From assembly GCF_010500835.1 (NCBI RefSeq), contig NZ_JAAAMJ010000006.1, positions 124,001 to 188,000 on the forward strand: a DNA stretch of 64,000 nucleotides. The letters are read 5' to 3'. This DNA comes from Aurantimonas aggregata. Lineage in GTDB: Bacteria > Pseudomonadota > Alphaproteobacteria > Rhizobiales > Rhizobiaceae. Under the pieces are notes generated by a model. The model was not told the origin of the DNA. It saw only the letters and a program-made list of their open reading frames with translations, and ran no database searches. Below are positions 27,583 through 35,631 of the stretch, one piece after another (within the stretch, counting starts at the first letter, position 1; each line of letters begins with the position of its first letter). A program made the position numbers and the translations under genes.

Positions 27583-27975
27583 TTAGTTCAACACTCGCGA
27601 ACGCGCCGGCAGGTCCAGCGAGAAGGCCGGGATCTCCACCTCGAAGAACGAGCCGTCCGGGGCCTGCATGCGGTAGTGGCCGCGCATGAAGCCGGACGGC
27701 GTCGGCAGCGGGCAGCCGGAGGTGTAGGTGAAGCTGTCGCCCGGCGAGAGCGTCGGCTGCTCGCCGACGACGCCAGGGCCGCTGATCTCCTCGACATGGC
27801 CGTTGGCGTCGGTGATGTGCCAGTATCGTGACCGCAGCTGGACGACGTCCGGGCTGCCATTGGCGATCTCGACCGTGTACGCCCAGACCCAGCGTCCGTC
27901 GTCGGGGGCCGACTGGTCGTCGAGATAGCTCGGCGTCACGCTGACGGTGATCGCCCTGGTCGTCGCCGTGTACAT
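27583..27975 (-). CDS. apaG: ApaG protein
   Basis: 130 residues, the usual length of this family, with a fibronectin-III-like fold: [56 protein letters not shown] and MRGHYRM. Linked to Co2+ resistance and Ap4A metabolism in enterobacteria, but its molecular role is unknown. Start MYTATTR matches the family; an ATG six codons upstream is possible. Confidence 0.93.
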   Translation of the reverse strand: MYTATTRAITVSVTPSYLDDQSAPDDGRWVWAYTVEIANGSPDVVQLRSRYWHITDANGHVEEISGPGVVGEQPTLSPGDSFTYTSGCPLPTPSGFMRGHYRMQAPDGSFFEVEIPAFSLDLPARSRVLN

Positions 27976-28064
27976 GCCTTGGCCGCCTTGCATCGCTTCG
28001 GCCTATCTTATCGCGGCGCACGCTTGCCGGGTCAACGGGCCGGTGAACACGCGGGGAGGTCCTC

Positions 28065-28670
28065 TTGCTCGACGGGGTGCTGAAGAAGCGGATCGATCCG
28101 CCGATCGCCTTTCTGGCCGCGGTCCTCTGCCGCCGGGGCGTCGGCGCCGACGCCGTGACGGTGGCGGGCCTCGTCCTCGGCCTTGCCGCGGCATTCGCCA
28201 TCGCCGTCGGCCAGCTCTGGCTCGGCCTTGCCCTCATCCTCGTCTCGCGCCTTGCCGACGGTCTCGACGGGGCGGTCGCCCGGCTGACCCGCCGGACGGA
28301 CCGCGGCGGCTATCTCGACATCGTCTTCGACTACATCTTCTACGGCGCGATCCCGCTCGCCTTCGCGATCCTCGACCCGGCCGCCAACGCGCTTGCCGCC
28401 GCGGTGCTGCTCGCGAGCTTCTACGCCAACGGTGCGAGCTTCCTCGCCTTCGCGGTGATGGCCGAGAAGCGCGGGCTCTCCACCGAGCAGCGCGGCAAGA
28501 AGTCGCTGTATTTCTCGACCGGCCTCGCCGAGGCGACGGAGACCATCGCGACCTTCGTGCTGTTCTGCCTGTTCCCCGGCCATTTCGCCGTCATCGCCTA
28601 TGTGTTCGCGGCGATGACGGCGTGGACCTGCGTGTCGCGGATCAGGCTCAGCCTGCAGCTCTTCCGCTGA
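28065..28670 (+). CDS. CDP-alcohol phosphatidyltransferase family membrane enzyme
   Basis: 201 residues, six helices. The family metal site is present as DGLDGAVAR followed by TDRGGYLDIVFD, one residue shorter between AR and the next Gly than the classical spacing. Family enzymes transfer a phosphoalcohol from CDP-activated lipid to an alcohol acceptor, but this branch (short, with FYGAIPLAFAILDP) has no assigned substrate. TTG start with GGGGAGG seven bases upstream. Confidence 0.83.
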   Translation: MLDGVLKKRIDPPIAFLAAVLCRRGVGADAVTVAGLVLGLAAAFAIAVGQLWLGLALILVSRLADGLDGAVARLTRRTDRGGYLDIVFDYIFYGAIPLAFAILDPAANALAAAVLLASFYANGASFLAFAVMAEKRGLSTEQRGKKSLYFSTGLAEATETIATFVLFCLFPGHFAVIAYVFAAMTAWTCVSRIRLSLQLFR

Positions 28671-28674
28671 GGCG

Positions 28675-29871
28675 TCAGGTCGCTGAAAGCGCCGCGTCGA
28701 TGTCCTCGATCAGGTCCTCGACGTCCTCGATGCCGACCGAGAGCCGCAGCAGCCCGTCGGAAATGCCGAGTTCGGCCCGGGCCTCGGGCGTCAGGTTCTT
28801 GTGCGTCGTCGTCGCCGGGTGGGTGATCAGGCTCTTGGCGTCGCCGAGATTGTTGGAGATCAGGATGATCCGCAGCGCATTGGCGAAGGCGAAGGCCGCC
28901 TTCTTGCCGCCGGTGAGCTCGAAGGCGAGCAGCGTCGAGCCACCGGTCATCTGCTTGGCGATGATCGCCGCGTCCGGATGGTCGGCCCGGCCGGGATAGA
29001 GCACCTTGGCGACTTCCGGCCGTTCTGCGAGGAAGTCGGCGATCTTGCCCGCGCTCGTGGTCTGCTGCGCCACACGCAGTGGCAGCGTCTCCAGGCCCTT
29101 CAGCAGCGTCCAGGCGTTGAACGGCGAGAGCGACGGGCCGGTGTGGCGGAAATAGTCGTGGAGGTTCTCGTCGATCCAGCCCTTCGAGGAAAGGATCACG
29201 CCGCCGAGGCAGCGGCCCTGGCCGTCGATGTGCTTCGTCGCCGAATACACCACGACGTCGGCGCCGAGTTCCAGCGGGCGCTGCTGCATCGGCGTCGCGA
29301 AGACATTGTCGACGACGAGCCGGGCACCGGCGGCATGGGCGATCTCCGCCACCGCCGGGATGTCGATCACCTCGAGCGTCGGGTTGGTCGGCGTCTCCAT
29401 GAAGAACACACGCGTCTCCGGCCGCACGGCGGCGCGCCATTCGTCGAGATTGCGCCCGTCGACCAGCGTGCAGTCGACGCCGCAGCGCGCCATCACCGTC
29501 TCGACGACATAGCGGCAGGAGCCGAACAGCGCCCGCGCCGCGACGATGTGGTCGCCGGCCTTCACCTGGCACTGGATCGCCGCGGCGACGGCAGCCATGC
29601 CGGAGGCGGTGGCGCGCGCATCCTCGGCGCCTTCCAGCGCCATCATCCGCTCCTCGAACATGCGCGTCGTCGGGTTGGCGTAGCGGCTGTAGATGAAGCC
29701 GGGTTCCTCGCCCTTGAACCGCGCCTCGGCGGCCTCGGCGCTGTCGTAGACGAAGCCCTGGGTGAGGAAGAGCGCCTCGGAGGTCTCGCCGAAGCCCGAG
29801 CGGGCCGTGCCCGCGTGGACCATGGCGGTGGCGGGGCGCAACTTGCGGGGCGTATCCGACTTCTTCAGCAT
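28675..29871 (-). CDS. metZ: O-succinylhomoserine sulfhydrylase (MetZ)
   Basis: 398 residues of the Cys/Met-metabolism PLP family. YSRYANPTTRMFEERMMALEG, ASGMAAV, ETPTNPTLEVIDI and the PLP lysine in YSATKHIDGQGR (K213) are visible; GRCLGGV and TGPSLSPFNAW fit sulfhydrylases rather than cystathionine synthase. It makes homocysteine from activated homoserine and sulphide. I start at MLKKSDTP, behind the leader terminator and a GGAG site; an in-frame ATG at 29946 lies right after the riboswitch. Controlled by SAM through that leader. Confidence 0.93.
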   Translation of the reverse strand: MLKKSDTPRKLRPATAMVHAGTARSGFGETSEALFLTQGFVYDSAEAAEARFKGEEPGFIYSRYANPTTRMFEERMMALEGAEDARATASGMAAVAAAIQCQVKAGDHIVAARALFGSCRYVVETVMARCGVDCTLVDGRNLDEWRAAVRPETRVFFMETPTNPTLEVIDIPAVAEIAHAAGARLVVDNVFATPMQQRPLELGADVVVYSATKHIDGQGRCLGGVILSSKGWIDENLHDYFRHTGPSLSPFNAWTLLKGLETLPLRVAQQTTSAGKIADFLAERPEVAKVLYPGRADHPDAAIIAKQMTGGSTLLAFELTGGKKAAFAFANALRIILISNNLGDAKSLITHPATTTHKNLTPEARAELGISDGLLRLSVGIEDVEDLIEDIDAALSAT

Positions 29872-29886
29872 CGCGTCGTCTCCGAA

Positions 29887-29925
29887 CAAAAATAAACCGG
29901 CTGCCGCGTCGCCGCGAAGCCGGTT
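29887..29925 (-). terminator. Intrinsic terminator in the metZ leader
   Basis: Minus strand: AACCGGCT, an inner CGCG-GCGA-CGCG hairpin, AGCCGGTT, then TATTTTTG. It lies between the SAM-II aptamer and the metZ start, so it can serve as the expression platform. Confidence 0.75.
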
Positions 29926-29956
29926 GGTCGAAGGCGCAAGGGCCATATCGTCAATC

Positions 29957-30013
29957 GGCCCTTTAGCGACTTGTTTTACGTGGCTGCAAGCCGGCCGGCC
30001 AAATCACCACTCT
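29957..30013 (-). ncRNA. SAM-II riboswitch aptamer
   Basis: Minus strand shows the SAM-II features in order: GTGGTGATTTG, a C/G-rich segment, CTTGCAGCCAC closing the first helix (GTGG/CCAC), then AAACAAGTCGCTAAAGGG with the pseudoknot 3' strand. SAM-II is an alphaproteobacterial switch found before metA, metX and metZ; its position before metZ is typical. AAGGGCC can alternatively pair with GGCCCTT just downstream, giving a likely SAM-free structure. Confidence 0.88.
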
Positions 30014-30093
30014 AGGGCCTTGCAAATAGACCCGATGCCGTTACGCGTCAATCGACGGCGCGTCGCGCCGGGACGACGAGGGGAATGCAATTG

Positions 30094-31188
30094 ATGCAGG
30101 GCGGAATTCTGCCGGACCGCGAGATCGCGGCGCTGTTCGAGACGGGGGCCATTGCCGCGCCGCTGCCCCGCGACGGCGACCAGATCCAGCCGGCGAGCCT
30201 CGACCTGCGGCTCGGGGCGAAGGCCTACCGGGTGCGGGCAAGCTTCCTGCCGGGCGCCGGACAGACGGTCGCCGGCAAGCTCGCGCGCTTCTCGCTGCAC
30301 GAATTCAGTCTCACCGAAGGCGCCGTGCTGGAGACCGGCTGCGTCTATGTCGTGGAACTCCTGGAAGCCTTGAAGCTGCCGGCCGACGTGCGGGCGACGG
30401 CGAATCCCAAATCCTCCACCGGCCGGCTCGACATCTTCACCCGCGTCCTGACCGACGGGGCGCATGAGTTCGACAAGCTGCCGGCGGGCTACGAGGGCCC
30501 GCTCTATGTCGAGATCTCACCGCGCACCTTCCCGGTCCTGGTGCGCCAGGGCTCGCGCCTGTCGCAGATCCGCTTCCGCACCGGCGAGCCATTGCTGGCC
30601 GAAGTCGATCTGGCGGCGCTGCATGCGACCGACCAGCTGACCTCGGCGCCGGGCGCCAACATCTCCGGCGGTGGCATCGCGCTGTCGATCGACCTGTCGG
30701 GCGACCCCGCCGGCGGCAGCGACGCGCTGGTCGGCTACCGCGGCAAGCGCCACACCGGCGTCGTCGACGTCGACAAGCGCGGCGCCTACCGCCTCCAGGA
30801 CTTCTGGGAGCCGATCCATCGCAGCCAGGGCGGCGAGCTGATCCTCGATCCGGACGAGTTCTACATCCTCGCCTCGAAGGAATCGGTGCATGTACCGCCC
30901 GCCTTCGCCGCCGAGATGACCCCCTACGATCCGCTGGTCGGCGAATTCCGCGTCCATTATGCCGGCTTCTTCGATCCGGGCTTCGGCCATTCGGCGGCCG
31001 GCGGCACCGGCAGCCGGGCGGTGCTCGAGGTCCGCAGCCACGACGTGCCGTTCATTCTCGAAGACGGCCAGATCGTCGGCCGGCTGGTCTACGAGCACAT
31101 GAAAGCCTTGCCCGACCGGCTGTACGGCCTCGACCTGAAGTCGAACTACCAGGCGCAGGGGCTGAAGCTGTCGAAGCACTTCGTCTGA
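30094..31188 (+). CDS. dcd: 2'-Deoxycytidine 5'-triphosphate deaminase (fused two-domain form)
   Basis: 364 residues, twice the size of classical Dcd. The N-half has the trimeric dUTPase-fold motifs QPASLDLRLG and NPKSSTGRLDIFTRV; the C-half repeats the fold with LASKESVHVPPAFAAEM, the Ala/Tyr loop HYAGFFDPGFG and EVRSHDVPFILEDGQIVGRLVYE. It converts dCTP to dUTP for thymidylate supply. Start at MQGGILPDRE, ten bases after GAGGGG; the ATG at 30085 is too close to that site. Divergent from metZ. Confidence 0.9.
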   Translation: MQGGILPDREIAALFETGAIAAPLPRDGDQIQPASLDLRLGAKAYRVRASFLPGAGQTVAGKLARFSLHEFSLTEGAVLETGCVYVVELLEALKLPADVRATANPKSSTGRLDIFTRVLTDGAHEFDKLPAGYEGPLYVEISPRTFPVLVRQGSRLSQIRFRTGEPLLAEVDLAALHATDQLTSAPGANISGGGIALSIDLSGDPAGGSDALVGYRGKRHTGVVDVDKRGAYRLQDFWEPIHRSQGGELILDPDEFYILASKESVHVPPAFAAEMTPYDPLVGEFRVHYAGFFDPGFGHSAAGGTGSRAVLEVRSHDVPFILEDGQIVGRLVYEHMKALPDRLYGLDLKSNYQAQGLKLSKHFV

Positions 31189-31272
31189 GCCGTGCGAATA
31201 AACCGCTGCGGCGCGCGTCCTGCCTATGGAACGGGAGGGGTGTGTCGCCTATGTTCTGTCACGGCGGGCTGC

Positions 31273-31425
31273 GCGGTGCGACAGGGGTGACATTTGCTCG
31301 GGGCCTTAGTCTTCCCCAGGGAGCTGTCCCTGCCTTGGCTCGTGGGCCGGGGCACACGGCGCCCACCTACTCTGTAGGTTCCCGGGATCGACTACTCCAT
31401 CGGCCGGGTGGCTCGCCGCTTCTCT
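31273..31425 (+). ncRNA. ssrS: 6S RNA
   Basis: The 299-base gap before the fau gene holds a highly structured sequence with no reading frame of interest: GGGGCCTTAGTCTTCCCC, AGGGAGCTGTCCCTG, GGGCCGGGGC, CCACCTAC..GTAGG and CCCGGGATC helices, closed by GCGGTG/CGCCGC. This matches the alphaproteobacterial 6S layout (a long rod with a large central bulge mimicking an open promoter), and ssrS is classically just upstream of fau (ygfA). A T/C-rich tail follows. Ends are approximate. Confidence 0.78.
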
Positions 31426-31487
31426 TCTCTTTCGCGTCTTTCCTTTCGCGCTGAAATCGGACAGGTCTCCGCCAGGAGGCGATGCCG

Positions 31488-32093
31488 ATGCGTGACGAGA
31501 TCCGGAACCAGAAGGCGGAGCTGCGCCGTGCGGCTCTGGCCCGCCGCGACGCCATGACCACCGAGGCGCGCATCGAGGCTTCGCTCGCCGTCGCCGATCA
31601 TGTCGCCGCGTCGGTCGACGTCACCCCCGGCATGGCGGTGTCCGGCTTCCTGCCCATCCGCTCCGAAATCGACATCCGCCCGCTGATGATGATGCTCGCC
31701 GACCGCGGCGCGCGTCTCTGCGTACCGGCCATCGTCGAGGGAAAACTGGTGTTCCGCCAGCTGGTGCGCGGCGCGCCGCTCGAGCCACAGGGCTTCGGCA
31801 CTTATGCGCCGGGGCCTGATGCCGCGATCCTCGACCCCGAGCTCATGCTGGTGCCGCTGGCGGCTTTCGACCGAAGCGGCGGCCGGGTCGGCTACGGCCG
31901 CGGCTATTACGACGGCGCGATCGCCAGCCTGCGCGAGAAGGGGGTCGACCCCCGTCTCGTCGGCATCGCCTTTGCCGTCCAGGAAGTCGGCGAGGTGCCG
32001 ATGGAGCCGCACGACATCTTCATGGACAGCGTCGTCACCGAGGCCGGCGTCGCCGCCCAGGCAGCGGACGCCTCGGGGCGCGCAGCGCCCTAG
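31488..32093 (+). CDS. fau: 5-Formyltetrahydrofolate cyclo-ligase
   Basis: 201 residues. N-terminal KAELRRAALARRDAM, the substrate region FLPIRSEIDIRPL, VPAIVEGKLVF and the family hallmark GYGRGYYDGAI near 140-150. It converts 5-formyl-THF to methenyl-THF, salvaging one-carbon units. Start MRDEIRNQ is eight bases after AGGAGG. The 6S RNA gene lies directly upstream, as in many proteobacteria. The stop overlaps the convergent CAP-domain gene. Confidence 0.93.
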   Translation: MRDEIRNQKAELRRAALARRDAMTTEARIEASLAVADHVAASVDVTPGMAVSGFLPIRSEIDIRPLMMMLADRGARLCVPAIVEGKLVFRQLVRGAPLEPQGFGTYAPGPDAAILDPELMLVPLAAFDRSGGRVGYGRGYYDGAIASLREKGVDPRLVGIAFAVQEVGEVPMEPHDIFMDSVVTEAGVAAQAADASGRAAP

Positions 32094-32605
32094 CCGCGGC
32101 GCTTGACCTGCGTGCCGAGGATCATCGCCCAGTAGGGCTGGCCGTTGCGGCCGGTCGCGGCGGCGAAGCCGATCTCGGTCACTTCGGGCTTCAAGAGGTT
32201 GCGGCGATGTCCGGCCGAATTCTCCCAGCCGCGGATCACCGCCGCGGTCGACGGATAGTTCCAGCCGATATTCTCCGCGACGCTGCCGTAGTTGTAGCCG
32301 TAAGCCTTGACCCGTGCCGGCAGGGCGCCCTCGACCGAATGGCTGAGCTTGCCCCGGGCTGCCATGGCGCGCGCCTGCCGCGTCGCCGCCTCGTCGAGGA
32401 CTGAACTGTAGCGCAGCGCAGGCAGGCCGTGCGTCGAGCGGAACGCGTTGACGCGGGCGAGGCCGGCGCTCCGGTCCACGGATATCTCGCGCGTCGAGGC
32501 GACGTCGATCGAACCGGGTGTCGCCGTACAGCCGGTGGCGAACAGCACGGCGGCGAGCGCCGCCATGCGGAGCGGGCCGAGACGGTTGAACGGGGTGGTT
32601 TTCAT
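32090..32605 (-). CDS. CAP/SCP-domain lipoprotein
   Basis: 171 residues with lipoprotein signal peptide ending LFATGC, then a CAP (PR-1/SCP) domain: RVNAFRSTHGLPALRYSSVLDEAATRQARAMAARGKLSHS, VAENIGWN and GWENSAGHRRNLL. It is predicted membrane-anchored in the periplasm. CAP domains bind lipids or peptides, but bacterial members are mostly uncharacterised. Two possible active-site His (LSHS and GHRRN) are present. Confidence 0.88.
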   Translation of the reverse strand: MKTTPFNRLGPLRMAALAAVLFATGCTATPGSIDVASTREISVDRSAGLARVNAFRSTHGLPALRYSSVLDEAATRQARAMAARGKLSHSVEGALPARVKAYGYNYGSVAENIGWNYPSTAAVIRGWENSAGHRRNLLKPEVTEIGFAAATGRNGQPYWAMILGTQVKRRG

Positions 32606-32990
32606 GGCCTGTGTCCTCGTGCGATACCCGGCTTCCGCAAGGCAGGGTTTTGAGTTGACCGTTGCTGCGTCCCGGCCGGAAGGCTCACCGAAAGTCCGAC
32701 ATGCGCGAACGGCCCATCATGCTCACTGACATCTTGTCCGGGAATGTCTCAACGGATTGCGAACATGGTCGCAACATTGCCGGTAAACTGGATGCTCGCC
32801 CGAGCCTTCGGACGATGACCGTCGGGATGTCTCGGCATATTCGTCAGCCTGGCGTAGCGTCACCAGAACTTACCTTCCGTGTGAACGCGCATTCGGGCGA
32901 CTTGATGCTGATTTCGCGGCGAGCCGGTGTCCAGAACCCGGTGATAAGCCGACAACCGCCAAGGCTGCAGGTGCGGCGGGGGACAGACTG
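32606..32990. other. Intergenic region without a recognised gene
   Basis: 385 bases between divergently arranged CAP-domain and ymdB genes. It must contain both promoters. I see no convincing coding frame, RNA hairpin with T run, or repeat here. Confidence 0.5.
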
Positions 32991-33812
32991 ATGCGCTTCC
33001 TGTTTCTCGGCGACATGGTCGGCCGCACCGGTCGCACGGCCGTCTTTGACAAACTGCCCGGCCTCGTCGCCGACTGGCGGCTCGATTTCGTCGTGGTGAA
33101 TGGCGAGAACGCCGCCGGCGGCTTCGGCATCACCGAGGACATCTTCAACGCCACGCTCGCCGCGGGCGCCGACGTCGTCACCACCGGCAACCACGTCTGG
33201 GACCAGCGCGAGGCGCTGAGCTTCGCGCCGCGCGAGCCGCGCTTCCTGCGCCCTGTGAACTATCCCAAGGGCGCGCCGGGCGCCGGGTCGGGGCTGTTCG
33301 AGGCGAAGAACGGTGCGCGGGTGCTGGTCGCCAACATCATGGGCCGGGTGTTCATGTCGCCCGATCTCGACGATCCCTTTGCCGCCGCCGAGCATCTCGT
33401 CTCGACCTGTCCGCTGGGCGAGCAGGCGGATGCCATCATCTTCGACTTCCACGCCGAGGCGACCAGCGAGAAGCAGTGCTTCGCGCATTTCCTCGACGGG
33501 AGGGTTTCCGTCGTCGTCGGCACCCACACCCACGTGCCGACGGCCGACCACCAGATCCTCGTCGGCGGCACCGCCTACCAGTCGGATGCCGGCATGTGCG
33601 GCGACTACGATTCCTCGCTCGGCATGGAGAAGGAGGAGCCGATCAACCGCTTCGTCACCAAGCTGCCGCGCGGCCGCTACGAGGCGGCGCAGGGGCCGGC
33701 GACGCTCTGCGGCCTGGCGGTGGAAATCTCGGACCGGACCGGGCTCGCGGAAAAGATCTCGCCGGTCCGCATCGGACCGCGGCTCGCGGGTGTCGTGCCG
33801 GATTTCTGGTAG
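32991..33812 (+). CDS. YmdB/TIGR00282 family metallophosphoesterase
   Basis: 273 residues. Metal-binding motifs: GDMVGRTGR (D8), VVNGENAAGGFG, TTGNHVWDQ, FDFHAEATSEK and VVGTHTHVPTAD. Family members are cytosolic metallophosphodiesterases with cyclic-nucleotide and RNA-degradosome-linked roles in Gram-positives. Complete length. Position downstream of fau and upstream of yebC is common in Rhizobiales; here a toxin-antitoxin module and other genes interrupt that order. Confidence 0.9.
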   Translation: MRFLFLGDMVGRTGRTAVFDKLPGLVADWRLDFVVVNGENAAGGFGITEDIFNATLAAGADVVTTGNHVWDQREALSFAPREPRFLRPVNYPKGAPGAGSGLFEAKNGARVLVANIMGRVFMSPDLDDPFAAAEHLVSTCPLGEQADAIIFDFHAEATSEKQCFAHFLDGRVSVVVGTHTHVPTADHQILVGGTAYQSDAGMCGDYDSSLGMEKEEPINRFVTKLPRGRYEAAQGPATLCGLAVEISDRTGLAEKISPVRIGPRLAGVVPDFW

Positions 33813-33833
33813 CGGAAGGCACCGTTTCGTGGT

Positions 33834-34277
33834 TCAGGGCATCCCGGCGAGGTTGTAGACTGGCACACCAAGGGGTTCGAAGTGCCGCACATTCTCGGTC
33901 AGGACGGCCAGATCGTGGGCCCGCGCCGTGCCTGCGATGGCCACGTCGGGAAAACCGGGGTGTCGACCCATCGCGGTTGCGGCGTCGGAAATCTCTCCCG
34001 CGGCTTCTGCAGCCTCCACCCCGAACGGGAGCACGCGATCTCCGTAGGCGGCCCGGAAACCGAGCGTCCATTCCTCGATTGCATCGGCTTTCGCCGTCGC
34101 GTGATTGCGGCGCAACTTGCAGATGCCTTGCCGGATCTCGGCGAGCGTGATCGTCGAGAGATAGAGCCGGGATGCGTGGGCGCGGAGTTTGTCGCCTGCG
34201 CCTTCGGGCAGGTCTGGCCTTCTCCCCGGCGAGAGAAGAGAGAGCGTCGAGGTGTCGATAAGAAAGCCGCTGGTCAC
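33834..34277 (-). CDS. vapC: VapC-type PIN-domain toxin
   Basis: 147 residues. PIN domain acidic residues: D in FLIDTSTLS (residue 8), E in TLAEIRQG, D in FPDVAIAGTA and a T/E/N-containing LTENVRHFEPLG motif. Such toxins are Mg2+-dependent RNases, usually cutting tRNA-Ile/fMet or rRNA. The start overlaps the upstream antitoxin gene by 4 bases (ATGA). A type II module is inferred from this pairing. Confidence 0.9.
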   Translation of the reverse strand: MTSGFLIDTSTLSLLSPGRRPDLPEGAGDKLRAHASRLYLSTITLAEIRQGICKLRRNHATAKADAIEEWTLGFRAAYGDRVLPFGVEAAEAAGEISDAATAMGRHPGFPDVAIAGTARAHDLAVLTENVRHFEPLGVPVYNLAGMP

Positions 34278-34681
34278 AGATCGATCGACCGCATGGGCGT
34301 CTGATCGCGATCGAACTCGTCTGCCCCGGGGAAGGCCATCAGGAACTCCGCGAAGTCGGTTTTGTCCGGGTAAATGCGCCGCGCGGCATCCACCGGGACC
34401 ATGACCGCGGCGGGTCGGCCGTGTTTGGTGATTGTCGTTGGCTCGCCTCTTTCGGCCGCCTCGACCAACGCCGAGAAGTTCGCTTTCGCGCTTCTCACCT
34501 GAACCGTCTGCATCCGATGTGTGGGTGGGGTGGAGGGCATGGGGGTGCCCTTGGGCCCGGTAGTCTCGATCAAGCTGCCACTACGGGGGCCAACCAGGCG
34601 AGATTGGTCTGACTTGGGACCTTCTGCCGATTGCATTAATACACCTTGGCCGGGCTTCGAAGGAGGGGCCTTTTTCGCCAT
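34274..34681 (-). CDS. Phd/YefM-family antitoxin with an unusual N-terminal extension
   Basis: 135 residues from the ATG with the strong AAGGAG site. The last ~79 residues are a normal antitoxin: MQTVQVRSAKANFSALVEAAERGE and TITKHGRPAAVMVP (DNA-binding and dimerisation) followed by a toxin-binding tail. The first ~56 residues (MAKKAPPSKPGQG...) are low-complexity, rich in Pro/Ser/Lys, and absent from usual Phd proteins. An internal ATG at 34513 would give the canonical form but has no clear ribosome site. Confidence 0.8.
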   Translation of the reverse strand: MAKKAPPSKPGQGVLMQSAEGPKSDQSRLVGPRSGSLIETTGPKGTPMPSTPPTHRMQTVQVRSAKANFSALVEAAERGEPTTITKHGRPAAVMVPVDAARRIYPDKTDFAEFLMAFPGADEFDRDQTPMRSIDL

Positions 34682-34691
34682 GGGAAACTCC

Positions 34692-34737
34692 TTATGACCA
34701 CATGTAGTCATAATATGAGCTCCGGTAATATCTTCAA
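34692..34737 (-). promoter_or_regulatory. Promoter and operator of the toxin-antitoxin module
   Basis: Minus strand: TTGAAG and TATTAT 16 bases apart. Overlapping and following the -10 is a 22-bp near-perfect palindrome (34692-34713) with arms TTATGAC / GTCATAA and core ACATGT, directly before the ribosome site. This is the expected autoregulatory layout. Confidence 0.7.
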
Positions 34738-34796
34738 GGAAAAAGGGGCGGCCACTGGGGCCTCCCTCTGTCACTTGCTGTCTGCGGCTAGTGCGT

Positions 34797-35597
34797 TCAC
34801 ACGCCTCTCAACACGATCACCGTCGGCGTCCGCGGCAGCGTCCTGACCGACACGGTGAAGCCCGGCTCGTCTCGCATGTCCACCGCGAAGTCCGGCAGCC
34901 TGGCCAGAAAGCGCTCGATCGGGCCGCTGAAGCGGTGCATCGGCAGGACGATGGACGAGCGCAGCCGTTCGGTGATCTCGCCGATGCCTTCCTGGCTCAT
35001 CGTCAGGCCGCCGTCGACCGGCACCATGACGATGTCGAGCCGGCCGATCTGGGCGAAGTCGGAATCCGTCAGCCGGTGATGCAGATGGCCGAGATGGCCG
35101 ATGCACAGGCCCGCGACCTCGAAGATGAAGATCGAATTGCCGTCCGGCTCCATGCCGTCGTAGCTGCGGATGTCGGTCGGCACGTTGCGCACATATATGT
35201 CGTCGACGGTGAGGGCATGGCGCGCCGCGCCCCCTTCGGGGTTCCAGCCGCGCAGCACGTGCGCGATGGCCGGGTCGGGGAAGGGCGTGTTGTGCGAGCC
35301 ATGCGCCTTGTTCATCGTCACGATGTCGGGGGTTGTCTCCCCCGCATAGCCGGCGAAGTCCGTCGCCACCACCACGCCGCCGGGGCTCTCGATCCGGTAG
35401 GTGGCGTGAGTGACGTAGGTGATCGTCACCTCCTCGTTGATCTGGGCGAGCCGCGTCGGTCCGGCCATCGACACGAAGGTCGCCCGCGGCACTGCCTCGG
35501 CGACCGCATGGCAGGTACTCGGCACCATCTGGGCCGTGGCTGGGGCCGGCGCGAAGGCGAAGCCGGCGAACAGCGCGGCGCAGGCGAGATATCTCAT
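34797..35597 (-). CDS. Secreted MBL-fold protein with non-classical metal motif
   Basis: 266 residues, signal peptide ending APATAQ. Metallo-beta-lactamase fold features: THATYRIESPGGVVVATDFAG, GLCIGHLGHLHH, VPVDGG and LPMHRFSG. The usual HxHxDH is replaced by NKAHGSHN, so the first His and the Asp are missing; similar NxAHxxH versions seem to form a family of their own. It may bind metal differently or not at all. Start MRYLACAA after GGAG. In a tandem with a TPR gene. Confidence 0.82.
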   Translation of the reverse strand: MRYLACAALFAGFAFAPAPATAQMVPSTCHAVAEAVPRATFVSMAGPTRLAQINEEVTITYVTHATYRIESPGGVVVATDFAGYAGETTPDIVTMNKAHGSHNTPFPDPAIAHVLRGWNPEGGAARHALTVDDIYVRNVPTDIRSYDGMEPDGNSIFIFEVAGLCIGHLGHLHHRLTDSDFAQIGRLDIVMVPVDGGLTMSQEGIGEITERLRSSIVLPMHRFSGPIERFLARLPDFAVDMRDEPGFTVSVRTLPRTPTVIVLRGV

Positions 35598-35631
35598 CGG
35601 CAAACTCCGGGGGCGGCGAGGGGCGGATGCG

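Noticed and set aside
26473-27831. 452-codon plus-strand frame
   Set aside because: Crosses the EamA gene and apaG in antisense; low-complexity composition without motifs.
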